This document shows, one piece after another, positions 51,684 to 62,536 of a DNA stretch of 64,000 nucleotides. The notes under the pieces are model-generated. The model did not search any database. It saw nothing but the letters and a program-made list of their open reading frames with translations, and was not told the origin of the DNA. The DNA comes from Aureimonas sp. SA4125 (GTDB taxonomy: Bacteria > Pseudomonadota > Alphaproteobacteria > Rhizobiales > Rhizobiaceae): positions 3,162,001 to 3,226,000 of the forward strand of contig NZ_AP025032.1 of the NCBI RefSeq assembly GCF_019973775.1, in the 5' to 3' direction. Position numbers and translations under genes: made by a program. The number at the start of each line of letters is the position of its first letter. Position 1 is the first letter of the stretch.

Positions 51684-52139
51684 TCAGTTGCGCAGGCCGG
51701 ACCAGGGATAATTGCGGACGATCGCCCGTGGCAGGATTTCGGCGACGATACGCTGGACATGGCCAAGGCCCTGGTCGAGCGTGTCGTGAACGACCGTGGA
51801 AGTCGCAACGGCCGGGGCCAGCGGAAAATGCGCCGCCTGCTCCTCGTCTTCCGAGACGACGTCGAGAAAGCGGATGCCGGCGAGCACGCCGCGGCGATAG
51901 ACGAGGCGTGCCGGGCGCTCGGTCTTTTCGTCGCCGATCGTTATGTCGAAGGTCTTCGGCAGGTGCGCCGCCTCGTCGATCGTCAGAAGCGCGCCGGTGG
52001 ACGAAATATTGCGGACGATGCAGTCGAAGGTCGAATAGCGGTTGTTGAAGAGAATCTTGGCGCGCTTCAGCGTCCGCACGCGGGGTGCGACGCGGCGTTC
52101 TGATCCGTCGGGTTCGGTTTCCGGCAGCGCGGCCATCAC
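51684..52139 (-). CDS. PilZ-domain protein
   Basis: 151 residues. RRVAPRVRTLKRAKI (RxxxR) and VRNISSTGALL (NxSxxG) are the c-di-GMP-binding motifs of PilZ. The C-terminal 60 residues are an extension without recognised motif. First chromosomal protein gene beyond the tRNA; likely a c-di-GMP receptor for motility or envelope functions. Confidence 0.8.
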   Translation of the reverse strand: MMAALPETEPDGSERRVAPRVRTLKRAKILFNNRYSTFDCIVRNISSTGALLTIDEAAHLPKTFDITIGDEKTERPARLVYRRGVLAGIRFLDVVSEDEEQAAHFPLAPAVATSTVVHDTLDQGLGHVQRIVAEILPRAIVRNYPWSGLRN

Positions 52140-52243
52140 CTGCCTCCATAGAAAGGTTGGGTTACCCGATCATCCCACCGAAGACTTAAGCTCTTGTTAA
52201 CGGATGGCCTGGGAGCGGCCGGAAAAAGCTGCGCGCAGCCCGG

Positions 52244-52273
52244 AGGGGCCGGCGGAATAGTCCGCCGGCCCCT
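52244..52273. terminator. Hairpin terminator of ilvC
   Basis: Arms AGGGGCCGGCGGA and TCCGCCGGCCCCT around ATAG, just downstream of the ilvC stop on the minus strand. The stem is strong but lacks a good T-run on that strand. Confidence 0.6.
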
Positions 52274-52303
52274 TCGCCATCTGGAGTCAGTTCGAGGCCG
52301 AGA

Positions 52304-54068
<1,765 letters not shown>

Positions 54069-54091
54069 CGATCGTCCTGACCCCGAGGAAT

Positions 54092-54112
54092 AGTACCGTA
54101 CGTTACGGTACT
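54092..54112. promoter_or_regulatory. Operator of the TetR regulator
   Basis: AGTACCGTA-CGT-TACGGTACT, nine-base perfect arms with a three-base centre, immediately upstream of the TetR start. Size and symmetry are those of TetR-family operators. Confidence 0.7.
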
Positions 54113-54183
54113 GCCATACGTCACCCGGCAAAGGTTTGCAAGCCACGGCGAAGTCGGAACCGTCGCCCGTCGGCGAAGGTGTG

Positions 54184-54951
54184 CTAGCCTTGCCCGGTCG
54201 GCACGGGGGACCGTCCCGCGCAGGCAGAGACAAAGCGACGGACGGTTTCCGCCATGCCGTATTCCAGCGCGTCGGCGGTCAGACCGTGGCCGATCGAGAC
54301 CTCGGCGAGTTCCGGAATGTGGCTGACGAGGCGCGGCAGATTGGCGACGGTGAGATCATGGCCGGCATTCACGCCGAGGCCGAGTGAGGCGGCGGCACGG
54401 GCCGTCGCGCCGAGACGGGCGGCCTCCGCCTCGGCCGCCGCGGGATCGGCGAAGGTTGCGCCGTAGGGCCCGGTGTAGAGCTCGATGCGATCGCAGCCGG
54501 TGGCCGCCGCCGCCGCCATCGCACCCGGCTCGGCGTCGGCAAACAACGACACGCGGGCGCCCTGCCCCTTCAGCCGCGCCACTACATCCTTCAGAAGCGC
54601 CGCATCGGCGGAAAAATCCCAGCCATGATCGGATGTCGGCTGCGAGGGATCGTCCGGAACGAGGGTCACCTGCTCCGGACGGTGGGCGGCGACGAGGGCC
54701 AGAAACTCTTCGGTCGGGTAGCCTTCGATGTTGAATTCGGCGGCAGGAAACTCGGTATCGATCAGATGGCGGATGTCCGGCAAGTCGGAAAAGCGGATAT
54801 GACGCTGGTCCGGCCGGGGATGGACGGTGAGGCCGTGGGCGCCGCTCCGGAGCGCGATCCGTCCGAAGTGGACGACATCGGGCCAGGGCAGGTCGCGGCG
54901 GTTGCGCAGCATGGCGACGGCATTGAGGTTGACGGAAAGCTCGGTCGGCAT
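54184..54951 (-). CDS. pdxJ: Pyridoxine 5'-phosphate synthase
   Basis: 255 residues from ATG 54951 ([19 protein letters not shown]). PdxJ condenses 3-amino-2-oxopropyl phosphate with deoxyxylulose 5-phosphate to pyridoxine phosphate. Visible signatures are the N-terminal [40 protein letters not shown] and [11 protein letters not shown]. The protein is slightly longer than the family's average at its C-terminus. Monocistronic on the minus strand. Confidence 0.9.
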   Translation of the reverse strand: MPTELSVNLNAVAMLRNRRDLPWPDVVHFGRIALRSGAHGLTVHPRPDQRHIRFSDLPDIRHLIDTEFPAAEFNIEGYPTEEFLALVAAHRPEQVTLVPDDPSQPTSDHGWDFSADAALLKDVVARLKGQGARVSLFADAEPGAMAAAAATGCDRIELYTGPYGATFADPAAAEAEAARLGATARAAASLGLGVNAGHDLTVANLPRLVSHIPELAEVSIGHGLTADALEYGMAETVRRFVSACAGRSPVPTGQG

Positions 54952-55197
54952 GGCACACCCGGACATTGAGAGGGTTTTTCTTTAGCCGCACAATCGGCCG
55001 AGTTCCAGTAGCCGGGCGTCCCGGCGTTTCCGCGTTTCCGGCGACGTCGAGGTTCCGGACATCGCAGCGCCGAAGCAGCGCGACATTGTCGGCGAGTTCT
55101 CTACCGGGCGTCGCCCCAAAAATGCCTGCGGTTGACATGAGGCTGCGTTGCACGTTCCCTCTGCCGATCGGCGAGGACCGATAAGGGAGAGGAATTC

Positions 55198-57102
55198 ATG
55201 GGAAGCTCGAGGTTTTTGCCGCTGGTCGTTGCCGGCCTCATCGGACTGTTCGTCGGCTGGCTCTTCGGCCCCGATGTCGAGGATGTCACGGAGGCCGCCA
55301 ATGCCCGGTTCGACCAGTTGGACACCAGGATAGCCGCGATCGAGGCACCAATCGTTTCCCTGCAACCGGCGCTCGCCGCCGTCGACCAGCGCACCAGCGC
55401 GATCGAGGCGGCGCTCCAGGCGATGGGCAATCCGGCCGAGGCCTCGACGGCGCTCCAGGCCAAGATCGATGCCGTCGCCGCGGCGGTCACGGAGAGCAAG
55501 GCTGCGACCGATGGTCTCGCTCCCGCGCTTGCGGCGCTTCAGGGCAAGCTCGACGCCTTGGCTGCAGCCCCTGCCCCCACTCCCACCGACAGCGGCGCGG
55601 CACTCGCCGGCCAGATCGGCAACACTGGCGCTATTCTGCTGCCGGGCCAGACCGCCGTCTTCGGCAGCAAGCGGCTGACGCTCGCAAGCCTTGCCGACGG
55701 CAAGGCCTCGATGGGTGCCGAAGGCGCTGCGCCGGCGGAGGTCGCGACCGGCGCGACGGTCGACCTCGGTGACGGTTGCAGCGTGGCGCTCGTCGGCGTG
55801 ACCGCGTCGGCCGCCTATCTCGCGCCAACCGGCTGCGCGGCGCCGGCCGCCGCACCAGCCGCGTCTGCTGCTGACGCCGCACCGGCCGCGGACGCTCCGG
55901 CTGACGCACCTGCCGCGGCTGCACCGGCGCCGGCGGCTCCTGCCGCAGCACCTGCTGACGCCGCTCCGGCGCCTGCCGCCGCAGCACCTGCCGCTGCCCC
56001 TGCCGCTCCCGCCCCAGATGCTGCCGCCTCCTCGGACGGCCAGCCGCTGACGACGGGCCAGACCGGCACGTACGGCGACAAGCGCGCCTTCCTCTCGCGC
56101 ATCTCGGCGAGCGACAACCGGGCCTTCCTGTTCGTGCCCGGCAAGGGCCAGGTTGCCGTCGGCAGCGGCGAAAAGGCCGATCTCGGCGACGGCTGCATGC
56201 TGACGCTCGCTGCCATCGACGGCACCACCGCCACGTTTACCGCCGAGGGCTGCGGTGGCACGGCGGCAGCGGCGCCAGCAGTTCCCGAAGCAGCCGCTCC
56301 GGCGTCAGAGCCTGCCGCGGCTGCTCCCGCAGCAGCAGAACCTGCGGCGCCAGAACCTGCGGCCGCAGAGCCTGCAGCGGCGGCGCCCGCTGCCGCTCCC
56401 GCCGCAGATGCTGCCGCCTCCTCGGACGGCCAGCCGCTGACCACGGGCCAGACCGGCACGTTCGGCGACAAGCGCGCCTTCCTCTCGCGCATTTCGGCGA
56501 GCGACAACCGGGTCTTCCTATTCGTCCCCGGCAAGGGCCAGGTTGCCGTCGGCAGCGGCGAAAAGGCCGATCTCGGCGATGGCTGCATGCTGACGCTCGG
56601 CGCCATCGACGGCACCACGGCTACCTTCACCTCCGAGGGCTGTGGCGGTGCCGCGGCGGCTTCCGCTCCGGCCGATGCGTCGGCTCCGGCAGCCCCGGCT
56701 GACCAGGCAACCCCGCCGGAGCCGGCGGCCGCAGCACCGGCGGCACCGGCAGCAGCACCTGCTGCCGCGCCGGCCGAGCCTGCTGCGGCGCCTGCGCCTG
56801 CAGCAGCACCCGCTCCCGCCGAACCTGCCGCACCCGCCGCGGCACCCGCTGGCGAAGCGCCCGCGCCAACGCAGGCAACGGCCGGCGGCCCTGCCCAGAT
56901 CACCATCGGGCAGACTGCCATGTTCGGAGACAAGCGGGTCTTCCTCTCCCGCGTCTCTCCTGAAAAGGCCTTCGTGGTCGTCGTCGGCCAGGGCAATATG
57001 GAAGTCGCCGCCGGTGCCGCGCTCGATCTCGGCAATGGATGCAGCGCGACCTTTGACGGCCTGAACGACAAGACCGCGAGCTTCACGCCTTCGGGCTGCT
57101 AA
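55198..57102 (+). CDS. Membrane-anchored protein with four repeats on Ala/Pro linkers
   Basis: 634 residues, ATG 55198 with GAGAGGA upstream. One N-terminal membrane helix (about residues 7-24) is followed by a coiled-coil stretch (to about 130). Then come four repeats of about 70 residues near 148-213, 281-353, 412-484 and 568-634. Each has a GQT.xFGxKRxxL opening, VDLGDGC- or ADLGDGC-like centre and a C-terminal x-GC, so two conserved Cys per unit. Ala/Pro-rich linkers of 60-85 residues separate them. Repeats 2 and 3 are nearly identical. A periplasmic spacer or binding protein is likely; family unknown. Confidence 0.7.
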   Translation: MGSSRFLPLVVAGLIGLFVGWLFGPDVEDVTEAANARFDQLDTRIAAIEAPIVSLQPALAAVDQRTSAIEAALQAMGNPAEASTALQAKIDAVAAAVTESKAATDGLAPALAALQGKLDALAAAPAPTPTDSGAALAGQIGNTGAILLPGQTAVFGSKRLTLASLADGKASMGAEGAAPAEVATGATVDLGDGCSVALVGVTASAAYLAPTGCAAPAAAPAASAADAAPAADAPADAPAAAAPAPAAPAAAPADAAPAPAAAAPAAAPAAPAPDAAASSDGQPLTTGQTGTYGDKRAFLSRISASDNRAFLFVPGKGQVAVGSGEKADLGDGCMLTLAAIDGTTATFTAEGCGGTAAAAPAVPEAAAPASEPAAAAPAAAEPAAPEPAAAEPAAAAPAAAPAADAAASSDGQPLTTGQTGTFGDKRAFLSRISASDNRVFLFVPGKGQVAVGSGEKADLGDGCMLTLGAIDGTTATFTSEGCGGAAAASAPADASAPAAPADQATPPEPAAAAPAAPAAAPAAAPAEPAAAPAPAAAPAPAEPAAPAAAPAGEAPAPTQATAGGPAQITIGQTAMFGDKRVFLSRVSPEKAFVVVVGQGNMEVAAGAALDLGNGCSATFDGLNDKTASFTPSGC

Positions 57103-57127
57103 AGCGGCGCGACACCAACGGCTCGCA

Positions 57128-57154
57128 CCGGCGCTCCTCTGCGGAGAGCGCCGG
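57128..57154. terminator. Terminator after the repeat protein
   Basis: Arms CCGGCGCTC and GAGCGCCGG around a nine-base loop, followed by CATTTGCTCC. Located 26 bases after the stop. Confidence 0.65.
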
Positions 57155-57677
57155 CATTTGCTCCAATTCGCGGATGCACCAAGCGGTCGCAGTCGCCTGC
57201 CATCCTGAATCTTCAGATCGCACCAAGCTGTTGAAATACATATCAATTTTACGCCGCGCCGGACAGGATTACTCCATCCCCGTCGAGGCTCGGCTGCCTT
57301 CCCTTACGTCGTCGGCGGCCGCGCCAAAGCAGTGCTTGAGATGTCAGGCCAACATCCTATGAAATTGATTCAGTCCTGTGTCGATTCCGGCTTGCGCCGC
57401 AGAGCGGCCGAATGTCGGCAGGTCAACATCTTATCATTTTGATTCACATGACCTCGCCGCACGACGATGGCGGGTCGATCTCGATGAATTTCAAAGCAAG
57501 ACCGCCTCGCGAATGCAGGGCAATACCAAACGAGCGATACGGAGCGAATAGGCGGAGACGTCAGGTCGGCCTCTTCGCGATCGCAGCCCGCCAAAGACGG
57601 CACGGGATCTGCCGAAAGACTTTCAGGGTGCATCGGTGGTCTCCGGCGACAAAGACCCGCGGCGGCAGTCCTGCCGC
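57155..57677. other. Intergenic region without a convincing gene
   Basis: 523 bases. AT-richer than the neighbours, with scattered stops in all frames; the short ORFs (57174-57362, 57412-57726) show no motif or ribosome-binding site. Two similar segments (GCGCCAAAGCAGTGCTTGAG at about 57320 and the CATCTTATCATTTTGATTC stretch near 57427) do not form a recognisable RNA. Probably decayed sequence. Confidence 0.5.
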
Positions 57678-58805
57678 CTATTTGACGATCGTCAGCCGCT
57701 CCGCCGCCCGCGTGATCGCGGTGTAGAGCCAGCGTTCCCGCGAGTCCTTGAAGGCCCAGCTCTCGTCGAACAGCATCACGTCGTTCCACTGCGAACCCTG
57801 CGCCTTGTGCACGGTCAGGGCGTAGCCGTAGTCGAAATCGTCGTAGCGCTTCTTCGTCGCCCAGGCGATCTCCTCGTCCGGCGCCTCGAAGGCCGATTTC
57901 AGGAGCTTGATCTTCGCCGCACCCTGATCGACGTCGTCGTCATCGGGCCGCACGAGCAGGCTGATCCCGGGCTTCACCGTCTCGGGCGAGGCCGTCATCA
58001 CCTGCCAGAGCGAACCGTTGAGAAGGCCCTTGGCCGGGTCGTTGCGCAGACACACCAGCTTGTCGCCGGCATAGGGCAGCGACCCCTGAAAACCTTTCAG
58101 CTCGCGCAGCCGGGCATTGTAGCGCCGCCGCGTGCGGTTGGTGCCGACGAGCACCTGGTCGGCGGCCAGCACCTTCTCGCGGTCGACGTCGTTCTTGGTG
58201 ATGATCTGTGCCGCACCGTAGTCTCCCAGCATCAGCTGGCGTCCTTCGCGCACGTCCATAGCGAGCTTGATGATCGGGTTGTCGCGCGCCTGGCGATGGA
58301 TCTCCGTCAGGAGAAAGTCCGGCTCGGCCTCGGTGAAGAAGCCCCCGCCCGAGACCGGCGGCAACTGGCCGGGATCGCCGAGGACGAGGACAGGCGTGCC
58401 GAAGGACAGGAGGTCGCGACCCAGCGCCTCGTCGACCATCGAGCACTCGTCGACGACGATGAGCTTGGCCTTGGCGACGGGGCTTTGCCGATTCAGCGAA
58501 AAGGTCGGCGCGATTCGCGACGTGCCGACGGTATCCCCGTCCACAGCTTCCTCGCCGCGGGGCCGGTAGATCAGAGAATGCAGGGTGCGCGCGTTCTTCG
58601 CGCCTTTCGAGCGCAGCACCTGCGCCGCCTTGCCGGTGAAGGCGGCGAACTGCACCTGGCCGTCGATGCCTTCGGCAAAGTGCTTGGCGAGCGTGGTCTT
58701 TCCCGTCCCGGCATAGCCGAAGAGACGGAAGATCGGCTGGCTGCCGTCGGCGAGCCATTCGGCCACGGCCTGCAGTGCCTGGTCCTGCTGGGGCGAGAAT
58801 TTCAT
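57678..58805 (-). CDS. RecD/Pif1-like ATP-dependent DNA helicase
   Basis: 375 residues from ATG 58805 (MKFSPQQDQALQAVAEWLAD). SF1B motifs are clear: GYAGTGKTTLAKHFAEG (Walker A), LIVVDECSMVD (motif II), LVLGDPGQLPPVSGG (motif III), YALTVHKAQGSQWNDV (motif V) and LYTAITRAAERL (motif VI). It is short, with only the helicase core, as in many alphaproteobacterial RecD-like proteins acting in repair. Cytosolic. Confidence 0.85.
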   Translation of the reverse strand: MKFSPQQDQALQAVAEWLADGSQPIFRLFGYAGTGKTTLAKHFAEGIDGQVQFAAFTGKAAQVLRSKGAKNARTLHSLIYRPRGEEAVDGDTVGTSRIAPTFSLNRQSPVAKAKLIVVDECSMVDEALGRDLLSFGTPVLVLGDPGQLPPVSGGGFFTEAEPDFLLTEIHRQARDNPIIKLAMDVREGRQLMLGDYGAAQIITKNDVDREKVLAADQVLVGTNRTRRRYNARLRELKGFQGSLPYAGDKLVCLRNDPAKGLLNGSLWQVMTASPETVKPGISLLVRPDDDDVDQGAAKIKLLKSAFEAPDEEIAWATKKRYDDFDYGYALTVHKAQGSQWNDVMLFDESWAFKDSRERWLYTAITRAAERLTIVK

Positions 58806-58855
58806 GGAGCCGACAGACAGGATTCTGGTGAACAGGGCAAGCGGCTGGCGATGGT

Positions 58856-59248
58856 TTATGCGGCGCCGGGCGCATGGGGATGCACGGACGCACCATGCGG
58901 CAAAACGCCGGGATCGTTTTCCAGCAGAATCGGTCGCCCGTGCGGCGTCGCATGGGCGGCGCGGTGCCAAGCCTCGGTGGTGGCGGCGATCACCCCGGGC
59001 GTGGCGACACCCTTTTCGACCAGCATTGCTTCCAGCGCCCTCACCCAGCCGACATAGTACTGGCTGCCGTCGGAGGCTTCCGGCGGAAGCCGCGCGAGCT
59101 CGGCGGAGAGCGTCGCCGCCCATTCCGGCCAGGTGAACAGGCCGGAAGCGTGGAGGCTGACCACCATGGCGAAGGCCTCGGCCTGCCAGGGCTCGGCGAA
59201 GACCGGGGCGTCGCCCTCGCCGAAGGGCAGGAAGTCAGGCGGGCTCAA
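58856..59248 (-). CDS. Nitrile hydratase accessory protein
   Basis: About 130 residues from TTG 59248, overlapping the beta-subunit end. VFAEPWQAEAFAMVVSLHAS, then FTWPEWAATLSAELA and YYVGWVRALEAMLVEKG, is the NHase activator family, which resembles the beta-subunit N-terminus. Such proteins deliver cobalt or swap subunits for cobalt-enzyme maturation. The rare TTG start is inferred from the frame limits. Confidence 0.8.
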   Translation of the reverse strand: MSPPDFLPFGEGDAPVFAEPWQAEAFAMVVSLHASGLFTWPEWAATLSAELARLPPEASDGSQYYVGWVRALEAMLVEKGVATPGVIAATTEAWHRAAHATPHGRPILLENDPGVLPHGASVHPHAPGAA

Positions 59249-59894
59249 GATAGCTCTCCCAGGCGTCGATGCTGATGCTGAGCGTGGGGTCGCCATCCCG
59301 CCCCCACAGCTCGGCCGCGGTGAAGACGACGGTGTAGACGCATTGAGGATTTTCGCCGGCGCCATGTGCGTTGCTGTCGGGAAAGACAAAGCCGCCGCGC
59401 ACGGCCTCGACGACGCCGGTCTTGCCGACGGCATAGCGCGGCAGGCGCGTATGGCCGGCCGGATGGGCGACGATAGTGCGAACCGCATCGCCCACGGCAA
59501 AGCGCGGCGCGGCGGCCAGCGTCCGATCGCAGGGGGACCCTTTCGCCAGCATGGCCGGGACCGCGTCGGCTGCGACCACCCGCTTCGGGGTCGTGCCGTC
59601 GGAGAGCAGCTGGCCGACCGCAAGCTCCTCCTCCGTCACGAAACCATGGCGCTCAAGCAGCACCTCCAGCGCCTTGATCCAGATCTCGTAATAGCTCGAG
59701 CCGTAATAGTCCGCAGGGTGCAGGCTTTCGCGCGCGTGCCGGCTCTCGTCGATCGTCCAATGCCCCATCGCGCCGGAGAGGAGCGTCAGCGCCAGCGCGT
59801 GTTCTTCCCAGGCAGCATGGAACAGCGGCTCGTCCACCTCTGGCGCGACCGGCCCGAAACCCATCTGCCCGCCGAGATCCTGGGGACCGTTCAT
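59235..59894 (-). CDS. nthB: Nitrile hydratase beta subunit
   Basis: 219 residues from ATG 59894 ([20 protein letters not shown]), the conserved opening of the beta subunit. [20 protein letters not shown] and the SH3-like C-terminal domain ([16 protein letters not shown]) follow. It pairs with the alpha subunit to form the nitrile-to-amide hydratase. ATG overlaps the alpha stop by four bases. Confidence 0.9.
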   Translation of the reverse strand: MNGPQDLGGQMGFGPVAPEVDEPLFHAAWEEHALALTLLSGAMGHWTIDESRHARESLHPADYYGSSYYEIWIKALEVLLERHGFVTEEELAVGQLLSDGTTPKRVVAADAVPAMLAKGSPCDRTLAAAPRFAVGDAVRTIVAHPAGHTRLPRYAVGKTGVVEAVRGGFVFPDSNAHGAGENPQCVYTVVFTAAELWGRDGDPTLSISIDAWESYLEPA

Positions 59895-60517
59895 GGGCGC
59901 TTCACCCCGGCAAGTCCCGTGCCGATCATCGAATCGCGCGTGACGAGCGCAGCAAGTTCGTCTTCGCCAAGCCGCTCGGTGCCCTCCGGACGCTGCGGCA
60001 CGACGAGGTAGCGCAGTTCCGCCGTGGAATCCCAGACCCGGATCGCCGTCTCCGGCGGCAGATCCAGACCGAACTCGCGCAGCACGCCGCGCGGATCGAT
60101 CACCACGCGCGAGCGGTAGGCCGGCGCCTTGTACCAGACAGGCGGCAGGCCGAGCACGGACCAGGGATAGCAGGAGCACAGCGTGCAGACGACGAGGTTA
60201 TGCGCGCGGTCCGTATTGAACACCGCCTGCATGTGCTTGCCCTGCCGCCCGGTGAAGCCGAGCGAGGCGATCGCCGCCGTCGCGTCCTCGCGCAGCCAAT
60301 CGGCGAAGGCCGGGTCGCTCCAGGCCCTGGCCACCACGGCCGCCCCGTTGCGGGGTCCAACCTTGGTCTCGTAGGTGTCGACGATGACGCCGATCGCCTG
60401 GGGATCGATCAGCCCCTTGCCGACGAGGATCGTCTCCAATGCGCGCACCCGCGCCGCCATGGGATCGAGTTCACTGTCATGGGCGTGATCGTGACCATGG
60501 TCGTGTCCGTGCGTCAT
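59891..60517 (-). CDS. nthA: Nitrile hydratase alpha subunit, cobalt type
   Basis: 208 residues. The metal site is [20 protein letters not shown] (Cys111, Cys114, Cys116); Thr in CTLCSC marks the cobalt rather than the iron type (CSLCSC). The first 14 residues contain six His ([14 protein letters not shown]), a metal-binding tail. The enzyme hydrates nitriles to amides in the cytosol. Operon order is alpha, beta, accessory. Confidence 0.95.
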   Translation of the reverse strand: MTHGHDHGHDHAHDSELDPMAARVRALETILVGKGLIDPQAIGVIVDTYETKVGPRNGAAVVARAWSDPAFADWLREDATAAIASLGFTGRQGKHMQAVFNTDRAHNLVVCTLCSCYPWSVLGLPPVWYKAPAYRSRVVIDPRGVLREFGLDLPPETAIRVWDSTAELRYLVVPQRPEGTERLGEDELAALVTRDSMIGTGLAGVKRP

Positions 60518-60580
60518 GAAATCCCTGGAACTAGAGTTGATCGGCCGCCCTGCTTGTCGTGGCTTTCGGCCACGGCACCA

Positions 60581-61006
60581 TCAGGCCGTACCGTCGAGCC
60601 TCGACGCTGAGAAAAGATAGGTGACATCGCCGAAACCGTCGACCGGGAAGACGTAGAGGAATCGCGCCCGTGCGTCCGCGACGTTTCGAGCGCCGTGTTC
60701 GGCCATGCCGGGAATGAAGAGGCAGTCGCCTTGGGCGATATCGCGGTCGCTCCCGTCGATCGTCACCCGCATCTTTCCTTCGAGGACGAAATAGATCTCG
60801 ACGGGCGCGTGTCGATGCGGCGCCAGGAAGCCGCCGGGCTCGAGCGTCGCGATGCCGCCCGTCAGGCCCGCGGACGGCGTCAGTCCGGCCGAGATGAGCG
60901 TCTGCCAGCCGATGACGCCGCGGCCGTCGGGCTCGTTCCACCCTTCGGGGCAGGCACCGCTGTCGGCGACGACGCAGGGCTCGATGCGCGCGATCTCATG
61001 GCTCAT
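60581..61006 (-). CDS. Cupin-domain protein
   Basis: 141 residues from ATG 61006. The cupin motif 1 region (PHRHAPVEIYFVLEGKMRV) and motif 2 region (GDCLFIPGMAEHGARNV) carry His and Glu ligands for a metal. Close in pattern to dimethylsulfoniopropionate-lyase-like or small regulatory cupins; substrate unknown. It lies upstream of the nitrile hydratase operon with a 63-base gap. Confidence 0.75.
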   Translation of the reverse strand: MSHEIARIEPCVVADSGACPEGWNEPDGRGVIGWQTLISAGLTPSAGLTGGIATLEPGGFLAPHRHAPVEIYFVLEGKMRVTIDGSDRDIAQGDCLFIPGMAEHGARNVADARARFLYVFPVDGFGDVTYLFSASRLDGTA

Positions 61007-61119
61007 ATCCGCTTCCCCCGGTCCGTGCACAGCGGCTCGATCTAGCCACAGATCGGGCCTGGAAGCGACGGCCCACCGATACGCCCGTCCGGGCAAACCC
61101 GCTGCCGTCGACCAGCCAG

Positions 61120-61713
61120 TCACATCAGCAAAGGCACCAGCGTCAGTGCCAGCAGCACGCCCATCGCCCGGTTGAACCAACGAAGCCGCTCCGGGTCCGA
61201 CAGAAACTGCCGGAGCATCACGCCGAAGGCCGCCCAGACGGAGACGCTCGGCCAGTTGACGAGGGCGAAGGCGACCGCGACGAGAAGAACGGACAGAAAG
61301 GGCGCGGCCGGATCGGTATAGATCGCCATTGCCGTCACCGCGAGCACCCAGGCCTTGGGATTGACCCACTGGAACGCCGCGGCCTGGAGGAAGGTCAGCG
61401 GTTTCTCGCCGCCCTCCCGGTCCGACAGCGTCGTCGCGGTGGCGATCTTGTAGGCGAGATAGAGGAGATAGGTGCCGCCGGCGACCTTCAGCGCCAGATG
61501 CAGCGGCGGGTAGGCGACGAGCATCGCCCCGAGCCCGAAGCCGACGGCCAGCAGCAGGATGAAAAACCCGCCGGCAATGCCGAACATGTGCGGCAGCGTC
61601 CGCCGGAAGCCGAAATTCACACCCGAGGCGAGCAGCATGAAATTGTTCGGGCCCGGCGTCACCGACGAGACGAAGGCGAAGGCCAGCAAGGCAAGGAAAA
61701 CGTCAGTCGTCAT
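61120..61713 (-). CDS. LysE-family amino-acid exporter
   Basis: 197 residues with about six membrane helices. FVSSVTPGPNNFMLLASGVN is the LysE/RhtB signature, with KVAGGTYLLYLAYKIA in the middle and WVNPKAWVLAVTAMA later. It exports amino acids or related small molecules. Same strand as ilvN but separate. Confidence 0.85.
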   Translation of the reverse strand: MTTDVFLALLAFAFVSSVTPGPNNFMLLASGVNFGFRRTLPHMFGIAGGFFILLLAVGFGLGAMLVAYPPLHLALKVAGGTYLLYLAYKIATATTLSDREGGEKPLTFLQAAAFQWVNPKAWVLAVTAMAIYTDPAAPFLSVLLVAVAFALVNWPSVSVWAAFGVMLRQFLSDPERLRWFNRAMGVLLALTLVPLLM

Positions 61714-61789
61714 CGAACGGCTCCGACGGAAGGCCGCAAGTGACGGCGCCCGCAGAAAATGATCCCGCCAGGAGTGGCGAGCGTTTCGG

Positions 61790-62362
61790 CTACATGCCGT
61801 CCTTGCCGCGCGACAGCGCCGCGACGCCGGTGCGGCAGACCTCGACGAGGCCGAGCGGCGCCATCAGGCCGATGAACTGGTCGACCTCCCAGACCCGGCC
61901 GGTGATTTCGAAGACGAAGTGGCCGACCGAGGCGTCGACGATCGTCGCGCGGAGCGCGTCGGCAAGGCGCAGCGCCTCGGCCCGCTCGTCGCCGGAACAG
62001 GCGACCTTGACGATCGCGAGCTCCCGCTCGATCGGGCTGTCGAGCTGGCCGTTGCGGCCGAGAAGCGTGAGGTCGACGACGCGGTGCACCGGCACGATGC
62101 GATCGAGCTGGCTCTTCAGCTGCTCGATGACATGCGGCGCGCCGCGCGTCACGACGGTGATGCGCGACAGGTGCTTGTCATGCTCGGTTTCCGAGACGGT
62201 GAGGCTCTCGATGTTGTAGCCTCGGCCGGAGAAGAGGCCGATGACGCGGGCGAGAACGCCCGGCTCGTTGTCGACCAGGAGCGCCAGGGTACGCGTCTCG
62301 GACGTCTCCTTTTCCTCGGTGATGAAGTAGGCCGAGGCTGGTGGCTGGACTGCTTTGTTCAT
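61790..62362 (-). CDS. ilvN: Acetolactate synthase small (regulatory) subunit
   Basis: 190 residues from ATG 62362. The N-terminal ACT domain is LALLVDNEPGVLARVIGLFS followed by GYNIESLTVSETEH; the C-terminal domain has ERELAIVKVACSGDERAEAL and FVFEITGRVWEVDQFIGLM. It gives valine feedback to the IlvB catalytic subunit. In this window it is separated from ilvB by an opposite-strand gene. Confidence 0.95.
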   Translation of the reverse strand: MNKAVQPPASAYFITEEKETSETRTLALLVDNEPGVLARVIGLFSGRGYNIESLTVSETEHDKHLSRITVVTRGAPHVIEQLKSQLDRIVPVHRVVDLTLLGRNGQLDSPIERELAIVKVACSGDERAEALRLADALRATIVDASVGHFVFEITGRVWEVDQFIGLMAPLGLVEVCRTGVAALSRGKDGM

Positions 62363-62536
62363 GTCGCTCTCGCTTCGGAAAAAGTGCTGGCGGCCATCGC
62401 CGTCATGGGTATGGAGGGACGGGGAGCCGGCTTCGATGGCACCCGTTCTGCCCGGTTTGCATTGAGTCTTGGCGCGGCTCGGGCCAAAGTGCCGCCCGAC
62501 ACACCGCACCGCCGTTCACCTGAGGAGCCGGTCGAC

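Noticed and set aside
55815-57086. Long antisense ORF opposite the repeat protein (about 420 residues)
   Set aside because: It is Ala/Gly-rich low complexity caused by the mirrored GCC/GGC codons of the real gene, with no ribosome-binding site or motif.
57636-59057. 473-residue plus-strand ORF over the helicase gene
   Set aside because: The minus strand encodes all SF1 helicase motifs in order; the plus-strand frame is a high-GC shadow.
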